This document shows positions 52,953 to 60,574 of a stretch of 64,000 bases of DNA, in pieces (position 1 is the stretch's first letter; each line of letters opens with the position of its first letter). The position numbers and the translations under genes are program-made. This stretch comes from Burkholderiaceae bacterium. GTDB taxonomy: Bacteria; Pseudomonadota; Gammaproteobacteria; Burkholderiales; Burkholderiaceae_E. Location: positions 20,962 to 84,961 of the forward strand of contig JAJPES010000065.1 of assembly GCA_021166725.1 (NCBI GenBank). The letters run 5' to 3'. Under the pieces are notes generated by a model. The model worked only from the letters and a program-made list of their open reading frames with translations, did no database searches and was not told where the DNA came from.

Positions 52953-53753
52953 ATGGCGCGAACGACCGCTGCGTGGCTCGGAACCCTGGTCGTGCTCGGA
53001 TCATTCACGGCGTCGCAGGCTGCGCACGCGAAACTCGATACCGCGACTGACCGTCGCTACAGCGGCGTCTACTCGAACGCCTGCACCGACCCCGTCGCGC
53101 TGCGGGTGCGCTTCTTCGAGGACACGATGGCCGTCGAGCGCGCCGGCAGGAGTGTCGTGGCGAACAAGGTGCGGATGCAGAAAGCATCCCGCGCCGGCGC
53201 GACGCCCGACTTCCAGGGCTTGGTCGTGGGAGAGGTTCGCGGCGGCGACGGCCTCGCGTTCGCGCTGCACCACAACCCCGAAGGCCTGTTCGCGACGATC
53301 GAGGGCGGCACGAAGTCTCTCGCCGCGCTCGGCCCCGGCGTGCAGGGCCAGCGGCTGCGGCACTGCGATCCGAACCGCAACGCGCTTCCCGGTGCGGCTC
53401 CGGCGCAGGCCACGCAGTCGCCGCCCGACCTGCTGCGCGACGCGCAGTTCCGTGCCGCGTATTCGAAGGCGCTCGGACCGTTGTCGCGCGAGCGCTGGCT
53501 CGAGCGGATGGACGGCCCGGCGCCGCCGCTGCGCAAGCTTACGATCGGCGGCGTCGAGTACACCGTGGCGGCGGTGTGCAAGCCGCACGACTGCGCGGAG
53601 CACAACATGGTCGTGCTGTACGAGCCGCGACAGGGCTCGGTATACGGGCTCGTTCAACAGCGCGGGGGCAAGCGGATGCTCGGCAGTCCGCCGGGCACGG
53701 TGGCCGCCGAGATCGAGAAGCTGTGGACGACGGAGTGGCGCGGTGGACGGTGA
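52953..53753 (+). CDS. Ivy family lysozyme inhibitor with an extra N-terminal domain
   Basis: Secreted protein of 266 residues. The signal peptide is [26 protein letters not shown]. The C-terminal half is Ivy-like: [50 protein letters not shown] followed by the diagnostic loop [16 protein letters not shown], which plugs the lysozyme active site in known Ivy proteins. The N-terminal 110 residues ([23 protein letters not shown]) are not part of a normal Ivy, which has about 150 residues. Role: protection of peptidoglycan from host or rival lysozyme in the periplasm. Confidence 0.85.
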   Translation: MARTTAAWLGTLVVLGSFTASQAAHAKLDTATDRRYSGVYSNACTDPVALRVRFFEDTMAVERAGRSVVANKVRMQKASRAGATPDFQGLVVGEVRGGDGLAFALHHNPEGLFATIEGGTKSLAALGPGVQGQRLRHCDPNRNALPGAAPAQATQSPPDLLRDAQFRAAYSKALGPLSRERWLERMDGPAPPLRKLTIGGVEYTVAAVCKPHDCAEHNMVVLYEPRQGSVYGLVQQRGGKRMLGSPPGTVAAEIEKLWTTEWRGGR

Positions 53754-53782
53754 GCGATCACCCACATCCACCGCACCCAGGG

Positions 53783-54161
53783 CCGTCGTTCTCCTCAGCG
53801 GCGGCCTCGACTCCACCACCGTCCTCGCCATCGCGAAGAGCCGGGGTTTCGAGCCCTGCGCGCTGAGCTTTCGCTACGGCCAGCGCCACGCGATCGAGCT
53901 CGACAGCGCACGCCGGGTGGCGCAGGCCTTCGGCGTGAGAAATCACGTCGTCGCCGAGATCGACCTGCGCGTGTTCGGCGGCTCGGCCTTTCGCTCGGCG
54001 TCGACTACTCGATGACCAGCAGCTGCTACGACCCGGGCGCCGACGGACGCCCGTGCGGGCGCTGCGATTCGTGCGGCCTGCGCGCGAAGGGCTTCGCGGA
54101 GGCGGGGAAGGAAGATCCGCTGTCGCTGCGCTTCGGGTCGGGGGAGAGGCGCGCGTCATAG
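53783..54161 (+). pseudogene. queC: queC copy B, internally deleted
   Basis: The first part encodes [41 protein letters not shown] up to LRVFGGSA. It then jumps directly to [37 protein letters not shown] in another frame. Compared with the intact queC (38765-39469), roughly 330 bp of the middle are missing and the reading frame is broken. The start codon is not preserved either; the gene runs on from the Ivy gene. It is the second copy in the duplicated array. Confidence 0.88.
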
Positions 54162-54247
54162 ATCCCCTCGAACGACACCGCATCGATCGGTTGCGCAATC
54201 ACTCGTGCAGGTCGGCGAGGAGAAGCAGTGGCGGATGCGCGACGCGG

Positions 54248-54712
54248 ATGCGCCTGCGACTTCGGGTGTCCTTGCTGCTGTGCACGCTGGCCCTGCAGGC
54301 CGGATGCATGCTCCCGATTCCCACGCAGGAGCGCAAGGTACTCGCCGGTAAGCCGGTGTCCGAGGAGCAGCTCGCCTTCCTCACCCCCGGCGTGACGACG
54401 CAACGCGAGGTCGTCGACCGCCTGGGCCAGCCGGACGCCATCTGGGAGGAGGCTCGCCTGTACGCCTACGACTGGGTGATGCGACAAGGGATCCTGCTCT
54501 GGGCCATCGGGGGCGGGTATTCCGGCGCCGCAGGCATGGCGGATCTGCCCAGGAACTACCTTTTGCTCATTCAATTCGACGACGACGACCGCGTGCAGCG
54601 CTTCGAGCGAGCGGTTCGCTCACCGCTCGAGTCATACGGCCAGTTCCTCGAGAAGTGGGTGGCCGGCTCCGCAACGAAGTCGTCCGAAGAACCGAACCCG
54701 CGACGGGATTGA
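54248..54712 (+). CDS. BamE/SmpA-like lipoprotein, copy B
   Basis: Lipoprotein of 154 residues, MRLRLRVSLLLCTLALQAGC, the same length as copy A (41124-41588). It keeps the lipobox and LTPGVTTQREVVDRLGQPD, and differs mostly by conservative changes (for example VVREEARLY becomes AIWEEARLY). Both copies are open and show signs of constraint, so both are probably functional. The next lipoprotein gene begins seven bases downstream, as in copy A. The longer track ORF (54053) starts inside the queC scar. Confidence 0.8.
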   Translation: MRLRLRVSLLLCTLALQAGCMLPIPTQERKVLAGKPVSEEQLAFLTPGVTTQREVVDRLGQPDAIWEEARLYAYDWVMRQGILLWAIGGGYSGAAGMADLPRNYLLLIQFDDDDRVQRFERAVRSPLESYGQFLEKWVAGSATKSSEEPNPRRD

Positions 54713-54719
54713 ACGGCCG

Positions 54720-55373
54720 ATGCGAAGCGTTCCCGGCAGGCTTTTTCTCGTCTCGATACTCCTCGGTCTCGTGGGCTGCGCCTCGATCGGTGCGCCGACC
54801 GCGGAGGAAAGGACGGCGCTCGCCGCGAGCGGGAACGCGATCGTGCTGTTGCGGGTGCAATGCACGATCGAAGACCGGCAGCCGTACGAACCGTTCCGCC
54901 ACGTGGTGGGGGACGACAACATCAGCCTGGGACTGGGATCGTTCGAGACCGGCGGCGAACCCGAGCGGCTGGCGAGTCGCTTCCTGTCGCCGCAATCGCG
55001 CAACGACGGCTGGACCTTTCTCGTCCTCGCGCCGGGCACCTACTACCTCGCCTTCTACCCGCCCCGGCGCACCGACGTGTTCACCTATGCGCGCGGCATC
55101 AAGGACGCCCCTCGCTGGCGGATCGACGTCCCGCCGGACGCCCGGATCGCCTACGTCGGAACGATGCGTCTCAGCGGCGCAAGCGATCGCCTGCTCTTCG
55201 GCGGATCGATCTTGCGATCGATCCGCGCCGACGAGATGAGCGTGGCGAACGAAGAAGAGCTCGCGCGCGCGCTCGTGAAGGCGCAATTGCCTGGGGCCGG
55301 CGAACTGCGCACCGTGCTCATGAAGTTGCAGGAAGGGCCGACGATCCTGCACGCGCCGTTGCCGGCGCGGTAG
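54720..55373 (+). CDS. Lipoprotein of unknown function, copy B
   Basis: Lipoprotein of 217 residues, MRSVPGRLFLVSILLGLVGC. It is nearly identical to copy A (41596-42249) from GGEPERLASRFLSPQSR to the C-terminal ILHAPLPAR, with more changes at the N-terminus (SIGAPTAEERTALAASGNAIV). The strong conservation of the C-terminal two-thirds suggests either recent gene conversion or selection. It precedes the Hsp20 pair by 126 bp, which contains the heat-shock promoter. Confidence 0.8.
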   Translation: MRSVPGRLFLVSILLGLVGCASIGAPTAEERTALAASGNAIVLLRVQCTIEDRQPYEPFRHVVGDDNISLGLGSFETGGEPERLASRFLSPQSRNDGWTFLVLAPGTYYLAFYPPRRTDVFTYARGIKDAPRWRIDVPPDARIAYVGTMRLSGASDRLLFGGSILRSIRADEMSVANEEELARALVKAQLPGAGELRTVLMKLQEGPTILHAPLPAR

Positions 55374-55435
55374 CGCGCGAAGCACGACGACGACGACCAG
55401 CCCGGCGCCGGCATCGCACGGGCGCTGCGTGCCCT

Positions 55436-55464
55436 CTTGAAATCGTCGCGCCCGCTCCCAGCTT
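55436..55464 (+). promoter_or_regulatory. Sigma-32 heat-shock promoter of the Hsp20 pair
   Basis: CTTGAAA (55436-55442) and CCCAGCTT (55457-55464) are separated by 14 bp, a fair match to the sigma-32 consensus CTTGAAA-N11-16-CCCCATNT. The element is 35 bp before the first hsp20 start, which has a strong AAAGGAGG ribosome site. The same leader is kept in the Hsp20 scar at 44593. Confidence 0.72.
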
Positions 55465-55498
55465 CGCGCCACGAACCCCCAGTAAAGGAGGCATCCCG

Positions 55499-55951
55499 AT
55501 GATCGGAAGTCTGTGGAGTGGTTTCGACGCCGGCATGTTCGACGACCTCCGCCGCATCGAGCGCGAGTTCGGCCGGCTCTTCCAGGACGGGCAGCCGGTG
55601 CCGGCCGGCATCCGCGCGATGCGCCGCGGCGCGTTCCCGCCGATGAACGTCGGCGTCACGGCCGACCGTGTCGACGTGTACGTGTTCGCCGCGGGAATCG
55701 ACCCGGCGAGCATCGACCTGTCGATCCAGCAGAACGTGCTGTCGATCTCGGGGCGACGCGACCCGCCGGAAAGCGCCGACAAGGCCGCGTACTACCGCCG
55801 CGAGCGCTTCAGCGGCGAGTTCCGGCGTGCCGTGACGCTGCCCGAGGACGTCGATCCCGAGCGCGTGGACGCGAAGTACCGCGACGGTGTCCTGCAGGTG
55901 ACGATCCAGCGCCGCGAAGCGACCCGTCCGCGTCGCGTACCGGTGCAGTGA
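55499..55951 (+). CDS. Hsp20/alpha-crystallin family small heat-shock protein (first of pair)
   Basis: Chaperone of 150 residues that holds unfolding proteins. After an N-terminal arm (MIGSLWSGFDAGMFDDLRRIEREF) the alpha-crystallin domain runs from PPMNVGVTADRVDVYVFAAGI through LSIQQNVLSISGRRDPPES. It continues into RRERFSGEFRRAVTLPEDVDPERVDAKYRDGVLQVTI. The conserved GVL motif is intact. The second Hsp20 gene starts 14 bp downstream, and the sigma-32 promoter drives both. Confidence 0.92.
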   Translation: MIGSLWSGFDAGMFDDLRRIEREFGRLFQDGQPVPAGIRAMRRGAFPPMNVGVTADRVDVYVFAAGIDPASIDLSIQQNVLSISGRRDPPESADKAAYYRRERFSGEFRRAVTLPEDVDPERVDAKYRDGVLQVTIQRREATRPRRVPVQ

Positions 55952-55965
55952 CTCAGGAGGCGATC

Positions 55966-56388
55966 ATGGAAGAACGCAACGAAATGGCAACGCGCCAGTC
56001 GGGTGGCGTTGAATCGGCCTCGTCCGCGCGGGACCAGGCCGGCGGCGACGAGAACGTGGCGACGATGGCGCCTGCCGTCGACATCTCGGAGAACGAGCAG
56101 GGCATCACGCTGCGTGCCGAAATGCCCGGCGTGTCGAAGGACCGGCTCGAAGTGCGCGCCGACCGCAACGGCCTGTCGATCCGCGGCGACGTCTCGATCG
56201 AGATGCCGCAGGGCATGCAGGCGCTGTACGCCGACGTGCAGGCGACGCGCTACGTGCGCAGCTTCACGTTGAGCGGCGAGCTCGACCCCGAGCGCATCGA
56301 CGCGCAGCTCAAGGACGGCGTGCTGACGCTGCAGATTCCGAAGCGCGCCGAGTTCCAGCCGCGGCGCATCGAGGTGCGGGCGGGTTGA
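55966..56388 (+). CDS. Hsp20/alpha-crystallin family small heat-shock protein (second of pair)
   Basis: Chaperone of 140 residues, MEERNEMATRQSGGVESASS. The crystallin domain is VDISENEQGITLRAEMPGVSKDRLEVRADRNGLSIRGDV ... RYVRSFTLSGELDPERIDAQLKDGVLTLQIPKRAEFQPRRIEVRAG. An ideal AGGAGG site precedes the ATG. Paired, divergent Hsp20 proteins often form mixed oligomers. Its last 17 residues are encoded again in the scar at 44.7 kb. Confidence 0.92.
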   Translation: MEERNEMATRQSGGVESASSARDQAGGDENVATMAPAVDISENEQGITLRAEMPGVSKDRLEVRADRNGLSIRGDVSIEMPQGMQALYADVQATRYVRSFTLSGELDPERIDAQLKDGVLTLQIPKRAEFQPRRIEVRAG

Positions 56389-56420
56389 CGGACGAGGGCC
56401 CGGCGGCTGCGCCGCCAGGC

Positions 56421-56485
56421 CCGCAGACCTCGTATTGCGTGCCGTGCCGGTCGAGGTAGTCGCTCAGGCGAGTGGAGATCGACAT
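56421..56485 (-). pseudogene. ybaK 5' fragment (scar 1)
   Basis: The minus strand encodes MSISTRLSDYLDRHGTQYEVCG, the first 22 codons of the YbaK deacylase at 38608, and then diverges into G/C-rich DNA. The leader GAACGGCGGAGGC and the hairpin upstream (56486-56560) are also shared with the intact gene. The rest of the gene is absent. The 300-odd bases after the Hsp20 pair hold only this scar. Confidence 0.8.
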
Positions 56486-56627
56486 GATGTGCCTCCGCCG
56501 TTCTCGAAGGGGCGAGAACCCGGCGGAAAAGCCTGCCGGGCTCCGCGGAGCGATCAGTGTGCGCCGGCCGCGGACGGGCGACAACCGGGGCACCCGGGTC
56601 GGTGATCCGGCCCGGGCGCCTGCTGCG

Positions 56628-56853
56628 TCATCCCGGGCGGATGTTCTGGTTCACGCGGAACATGTTCTCCGGGTCGTACTTGCGCTTGACCTGTGCCAGG
56701 CGATCGTAGTTCGGGCCGTACGCGGCGCCGACACGGTCGCTCTCGTCGGAGGTGAGGAAGTTCACGTACACGCCGCTGCCGGCATAGGGCGCCGAGGCCT
56801 CGAAGAAGTCGCGGGCCCATCGGATGCCGCGTTCGTCGTCTTTGGGGTTGCGG
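56628..56853 (-). pseudogene. 3' fragment of a berberine-bridge (BBE) FAD oxidase
   Basis: Reading the minus strand in a frame without a start codon gives RNPKDDERGIRWARDFFEAS, YAGSGVYVNFLTSDESD and YDRLAQVKRKYDPENMFRVN QNIRPG before the TGA at 56628. That is the C-terminal BBE domain of FAD-linked oxidases. About 75 residues remain of a protein that would be over 450 residues long, and nothing upstream continues the frame. Confidence 0.75.
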
Positions 56854-57159
56854 AATGCAGCGGGTGGCCTGTAGCGCAGCGAACGCGCCAGTCGGAGAGC
56901 GTCGCTGCGACAGCGACGTCGGTGTCGAGAGCCGCTCGCAAAATCACCATGAACTCACCGGTGATGTGTGCGCAACCGCCACTCGTCGCTGGCGGTCTTT
57001 GTCGACCTCGTCCGGATCGGGGCCGTCTTCGGGCCAGAAATCCTCGAACAACAACTCGGCGATTGCGGCCTGCGCCGCGTTGCGATGACGCGAGAACGAG
57101 CCCGCTGCGTTCGGTGTCCGAGTGCTGTTGCCTCGTGGCGTATTGAGGAGCCTGAAGTG
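56854..57159. other. Eroded spacer without a confident gene
   Basis: About 300 bp between the BBE fragment and the HicB-like remnant. A minus-strand frame gives RHRNAAQAAIAELLFEDFWPEDGPDPDEVDKDRQRR, an acidic stretch that may be the end of a lost gene, but no start, homolog or ribosome site is visible. No promoter or repeat was recognised. Confidence 0.4.
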
Positions 57160-57407
57160 ATGAGTGAAACGTCCACCTATCCCTTGCGCCTGCCGAAGTC
57201 GATCGAGGCAGCGGTCGAGAAGATCGCTCCGAAGAAGGCATCAGCATGAACCAGTTCATGGCGACCGCGGTTGCCGAGAACCTCTCCGCGATGAACACCG
57301 CAGCCTGGCTAACCGAGCGCAAGGACCGAGCCGCTCAGGCTGCGCGGAGGAAGATCCTGCGTCTCGAGGGCGGTGTTCCGCCGCGGGAAGGTGACGAAAG
57401 GGAGTAG
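57160..57407 (+). pseudogene. HicB-like antitoxin, frameshifted
   Basis: MSETSTYPLRLPKSIEAAVEKIA opens the frame after a GAGGAG site, then a one-base loss shifts it. The other frame continues EEGISMNQFMATAVAENLSAMNTAAWLTERKDRAA to the TAG at 57405. Joined, the two give a normal small ribbon-helix-helix HicB-type antitoxin of about 80 residues. No intact toxin partner is seen beside it. Confidence 0.78.
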
Positions 57408-57420
57408 CCGCTGCGGCCGC

Positions 57421-57717
57421 TTATCGCCCCTTTCCGCCAGGGGGAGGCCGGCGGCTGATCCGCTCCGCCATTCGCGTCTGCCACCCCGGGCCCGTGGCAC
57501 GCCACCGTTCGATGACGTCCGCAGGCAGCCGAAGCGTGATCAACTTGCGCGGATTCGAGGACACCGGTCGCCCGCCCCTATTGACCACGGCTCGCGACAA
57601 CATCTCTTCGGTGAGCTCGGGGAGTTCCTCGTACTCCTGCGGCTGGATGACGTGTGCGTCAACTTTCGCGAGGTCCGACTTCCAGCTGCGATGAGAAGCG
57701 CGCCTTCTCCCGGTCAT
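57421..57717 (-). CDS. brnA: BrnA-type antitoxin
   Basis: Antitoxin of up to 98 residues, second gene of the pair. The conserved part is VIQPQEYEELPELTEEMLSRAVVNRGGRPVSSNPRKLITLRLPADVIERWRATGPGWQTRMAERI, the BrnA ribbon-helix-helix pattern. The C-terminus (SRRPPPGGKGR) is basic. The track start at 57717 overlaps the brnT coding region by 59 bp, and a start a few codons later is possible. It should neutralise BrnT and repress the operon. Confidence 0.85.
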   Translation of the reverse strand: MTGRRRASHRSWKSDLAKVDAHVIQPQEYEELPELTEEMLSRAVVNRGGRPVSSNPRKLITLRLPADVIERWRATGPGWQTRMAERISRRPPPGGKGR

Positions 57718-57949
57718 TGGCTTTCCTCATGCTGAAAACGTGCCGAACCGCGCCACGCGCCGTGTAGCAGATGACGACCATGCGCCCGGCGAGCATGCCG
57801 TAGCAGATGATCCGTCGCTCATCGTAGTTCCGGCGCGTGTCTTCGATTTCGACCGTGATCCCGCTGAAGACCCTGCGGGCATCTTCGAAGTCGAGTCCAC
57901 GGTCCTTCAGCGTGCGAACCCGCTTGCCTGGGTCGAACGAGACACGCAT
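57659..57949 (-). CDS. brnT: BrnT-type ribonuclease toxin
   Basis: Toxin of 96 residues from MRVSFDPGKRVRTLKDRGLDFEDARRVFSGITVEIEDTRRNYDERRIICYGML. The central strands VVICYTARGAVRHVFSMRKANDREKARF match the BrnT RelE-like fold, with the arginine- and glutamate-containing end (RKANDREKARF) as expected. The longer track start (58000) adds 17 residues with no homology. brnA overlaps its 3' end. The pair is intact, unlike the HicB remnant next to it. Confidence 0.87.
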   Translation of the reverse strand: MRVSFDPGKRVRTLKDRGLDFEDARRVFSGITVEIEDTRRNYDERRIICYGMLAGRMVVICYTARGAVRHVFSMRKANDREKARFSSQLEVGPRES

Positions 57950-58819
57950 AGTTATTGTAGTTACGGAAACAGGTCGGCGCAACGAGTGCCGCCGTTTCAA
58001 TCGGCCGGGGCTGAGGACCCTCGCTTCGACGGGTGGTCAAGGCACGCGAACTCGCGAGTCGCAGCTGCTGCGCTTTCCTCTCGAAGCTGCCGTGACAAGC
58101 ACGCCACGGCAATCGTTGTCCTGCCTTTTTGCTTAGGCAGTTTGGTGGTGCCAGTCCCGATAGCCGCAATCAAAGCGGCGACGCGACGCTCCGATCCGCG
58201 CTCGCAATTGAAGCGTTCCTCGTCGTGGAATCGATTCCACATGCGAAGGCGCTCGTTTTGCGAGCGTCGAATCGGGAGTTCCGTGCGCCGGATCATGAAT
58301 TCCGAGCGGATCGGCGCACCCGCGCGACCCGGCTCCAGCACGCGGGGGCCAGCCCGAGCGTCATCAGGCACACCCGGCCACTCGTCGTACAGCTGCAGCC
58401 CCTTCTGGGGCGAGCATTCGAGCATGGCGGCCGCAGAGCCGACGGCACGGCGTGGTGCTGGTCGAGGTAGCCGGTCAGGGAAGTGGTGGAGATCGACGTC
58501 GTCGACGCGAGGCAATGCCTTGCACCCCGCGCCGCCAATCGCGATACTCCCACCCGCGCATCAAGAAGGGCCCCGCCCCTGCCAACCTGCCCGCCCGGGC
58601 AAGGTGGTTCGCGAAAGCGGATGCGGCCAACCTCGGCAACCAAACGGGTGAACGAATGAACGAGCCTTCCTCCCTGCGCCCCCGCGCCTGACCGCGCGCG
58701 AGCCCCGCACCACTTCCGAATACACGCAGCACGCCCGACCCACGTCACGGGTCCGGGGGATTTGATCCCGCTTGCGGCCCCGGGCACATCGCCGAAGCCG
58801 CTAAAGAGGAGCACCACGA
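57950..58819. other. Eroded region between brnT and moxR
   Basis: Nearly 870 bp without a convincing gene. The minus-strand ORF 57997-58515 (CSPQKGLQLYDEWPGVPDDARA) may be the remains of a gene but has no start or recognisable family, and its composition is close to the neighbouring noise. The only named piece is the second ybaK scar at 58445-58500. A GAGGAGC ribosome site at 58806 serves the moxR start. Confidence 0.45.
58445..58500 (-). pseudogene. ybaK 5' fragment (scar 2)
   Basis: The minus strand reads TCGATCTCCACC...CCTGACCGGCTACCTCGACC...CACGCCGTGCC, equivalent to SISTTSLTGYLDQHHAVP, and aligns with the beginning of ybaK. The start codon has changed from ATG to ACG, and the rest of the gene is gone. 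It is older than scar 1 by its divergence. Confidence 0.65.
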
Positions 58820-59137
58820 ATGCGCACCCACGCGCTTCGCAGCCTGGCCCTGCACGGCCTCGACCACCTCGACGCGGTCGTCGTCGCCGCGCTCGCCTCC
58901 GAAGAGCCGCTGCTGCTCGTCGGCCCGCACGGCAGCGCCAAGTCGGCGCTGCTCAACCGCATCGGCGCCGCGCTCGGCCTCGAGCATCGCCACTACAACG
59001 TCGGTGCAGTGTTTCACGCTATCCGCCACTTACGGGCCGCGCCTTTGCCCACGGAGCCGCGTTGCGAATCCTCGCCATGCCGCCCGGCATGGCTGTGGTT
59101 CGCGCCTTGCTCCGCGGGCAAATCCGCTGGCCCATAA
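58820..59137 (+). pseudogene. MoxR AAA+ ATPase, 5' piece (cut by hairpin insertion)
   Basis: The N-terminal 61 residues MRTHALRSLALHGLDHLDAVVVAALASEEPLLLVGPHGSAKSALLNRIGAALGLEHRHYNV include Walker A (VGPHGSAKSALLN). The frame then runs into the 161-bp inserted hairpin and stops at 59135. The remainder of the ATPase continues at 59150 in another frame. Full-length MoxR would need the insertion removed, for example as ...HYNV-ALVSFDDLLG.... Confidence 0.88.
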
Positions 59138-59163
59138 GCGGCGCATGGCGTGAAACACTGCAC
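59003..59163. mobile_element. 161-bp hairpin insertion element (MITE-like) inside moxR
   Basis: The ends GTGCAGTGTTTCACGC (59003) and GCGTGAAACACTGCAC (to 59163) are exact inverted repeats over 16 bp. The whole element folds as one long imperfect hairpin, with arms of about 80 bp meeting near CATGCCGCCCGGCATG. It interrupts the conserved stretch between Walker A and Walker B of the ATPase, shifts its frame and supplies a stop. It has no ORF of its own. No direct duplication of the target could be fixed by eye. Confidence 0.88.
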
Positions 59164-60574
59164 TGCCCTGGTCTCCTTCGACGACCTGCTCGGCTCCCCG
59201 CGGCCGAACGAGGCACGCACCGAACTGCAATACCTGCGCACGCCGGCCACGCTGTGGGACGCGGAGTCGGTGTTCCTCGACGAGATCTCGCGCTGCCGCC
59301 CCGAGGTGCAGAACAAGCTCTTCTCGATCGTGCACGAGCGGCGCGTGATGGGCGTGGCGCTCGAGCGGCTGCGCTACCGCTGGGCGGCGATGAATCCACC
59401 GGCGGCCTTCGATGCGACGGGCGACATCGACGACGCGTATCTCGGCTCGCAGCCGCTCGACCCCGCGCTCGCCGATCGCTTCGCGTTCATCGTCGAGTTG
59501 CCGACGATGGCGGAGATGACGCCGGCCGATCGACGTCGGCTGATCGCGCACGGCGACGACTTCGCACCGGCCCCGATGCCTCCGCTGCGCGCCCTCGTCG
59601 ACGCCGCCCATGAGCGCCAGCGCCTGTCGCTCGAAGCCTTCGACGACTGGGTCGTCGGCTACGTCGACTCGCTGGTCGCGCCGCTCGCCGAAGCCGGCCT
59701 GCCGATGTCGGGCCGACGCGCCGCGATGCTGCGCCGGTCGATCCACTTCGTGCACGGCGCGCGCGAAGCGCTCGGCTGCGCGAAGAAGAACCGCCCGAGC
59801 CAGGCGCAAGCAACGCCGAACGGCGAGACCCCCGAGCCAACCTGCACGATCGACGACTCCGCCCTCGAAGCGCTGCGCTGGGGCCTGCCGCACCGCGCGC
59901 GCGGCCGCGCGGCGTGGCAAGAGTCGACGCTGCTCGCGCTGCACCGGCACGCGGTCGAGCTCGCGGGCGAACCGCTCGGCTCGCCGCTCGCGCGCCTGCG
60001 CAACGAGCCGAACCCGGTGCGCCGCATCGCGCTCGCGCTCGCGATGCCCGCAGGAACGCTGTCGCGCACCGCGTTCTCCGCGCTCGTCGCCGACGCGTGT
60101 GCCGCGCAGGACGTCGCCGGCCGCTACCTGCTCGCGCGCCGCCTGCTGCCCGTGCTCGCCGAGCGCGACACGGCGAACGCGCCCACGCTCGAGATGCTCG
60201 CCGAGCCGCTCGGCCGCGTGCTCGACTTCGAGCGCGACGCGACGCACCGCTTGCAGCTCACGCGCGCCGAGGTGACGCGTTACAACGAGCTGCTCGCCGT
60301 GCTCGCGAAGCTCGACGCGTCCGACGAGCGCGAGGCGTCGCTCGGCAACGTGCTCTACACGCTCTTCGCTGTCGAGCACGCGAGTTTCGATGCGAAGGAA
60401 GTGATCGCGCGCGACGCGCAGTTCGCGCGATGGTTCGCACAGTGCCTGGAGAAGACGGCGGACGACGCGGCGAAGCCAAGCTCGCGCGCGAACCCACCGC
60501 GTCCGAAGGAAGGCGGGACGACGCCGAAGCCCACGCGCGCCGCTGCCCGCTCCGCCACCACGAAGGTGGCCTGA
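59150..60574 (+). CDS. MoxR AAA+ ATPase, 3' piece
   Basis: The rest of the MoxR ATPase, 474 residues if started at the GTG near the right end of the inserted element. TALVSFDDLLGSPRPNEARTELQYLRTPATLW resumes the family, then Walker B ESVFLDEISRCRPEVQNKLFSIVHERR, sensor 1 RYRWAAMNPPAAF and the arginine-finger region DPALADRFAFIVELP. A long C-terminal alpha-helical and low-complexity tail follows. Without the Walker A half it is unlikely to be active. MoxR ATPases remodel complexes together with VWA-domain partners, one of which is encoded two genes downstream. Confidence 0.85.
   Translation: MKHCTALVSFDDLLGSPRPNEARTELQYLRTPATLWDAESVFLDEISRCRPEVQNKLFSIVHERRVMGVALERLRYRWAAMNPPAAFDATGDIDDAYLGSQPLDPALADRFAFIVELPTMAEMTPADRRRLIAHGDDFAPAPMPPLRALVDAAHERQRLSLEAFDDWVVGYVDSLVAPLAEAGLPMSGRRAAMLRRSIHFVHGAREALGCAKKNRPSQAQATPNGETPEPTCTIDDSALEALRWGLPHRARGRAAWQESTLLALHRHAVELAGEPLGSPLARLRNEPNPVRRIALALAMPAGTLSRTAFSALVADACAAQDVAGRYLLARRLLPVLAERDTANAPTLEMLAEPLGRVLDFERDATHRLQLTRAEVTRYNELLAVLAKLDASDEREASLGNVLYTLFAVEHASFDAKEVIARDAQFARWFAQCLEKTADDAAKPSSRANPPRPKEGGTTPKPTRAAARSATTKVA

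Noticed and set aside
57997-58515. 172-residue minus-strand ORF as a gene
   Set aside because: No family, no ribosome site and no coding-like pattern beyond its length. It begins inside the second ybaK scar and may be noise or the remains of a lost gene, so it is mentioned only as part of an eroded region.
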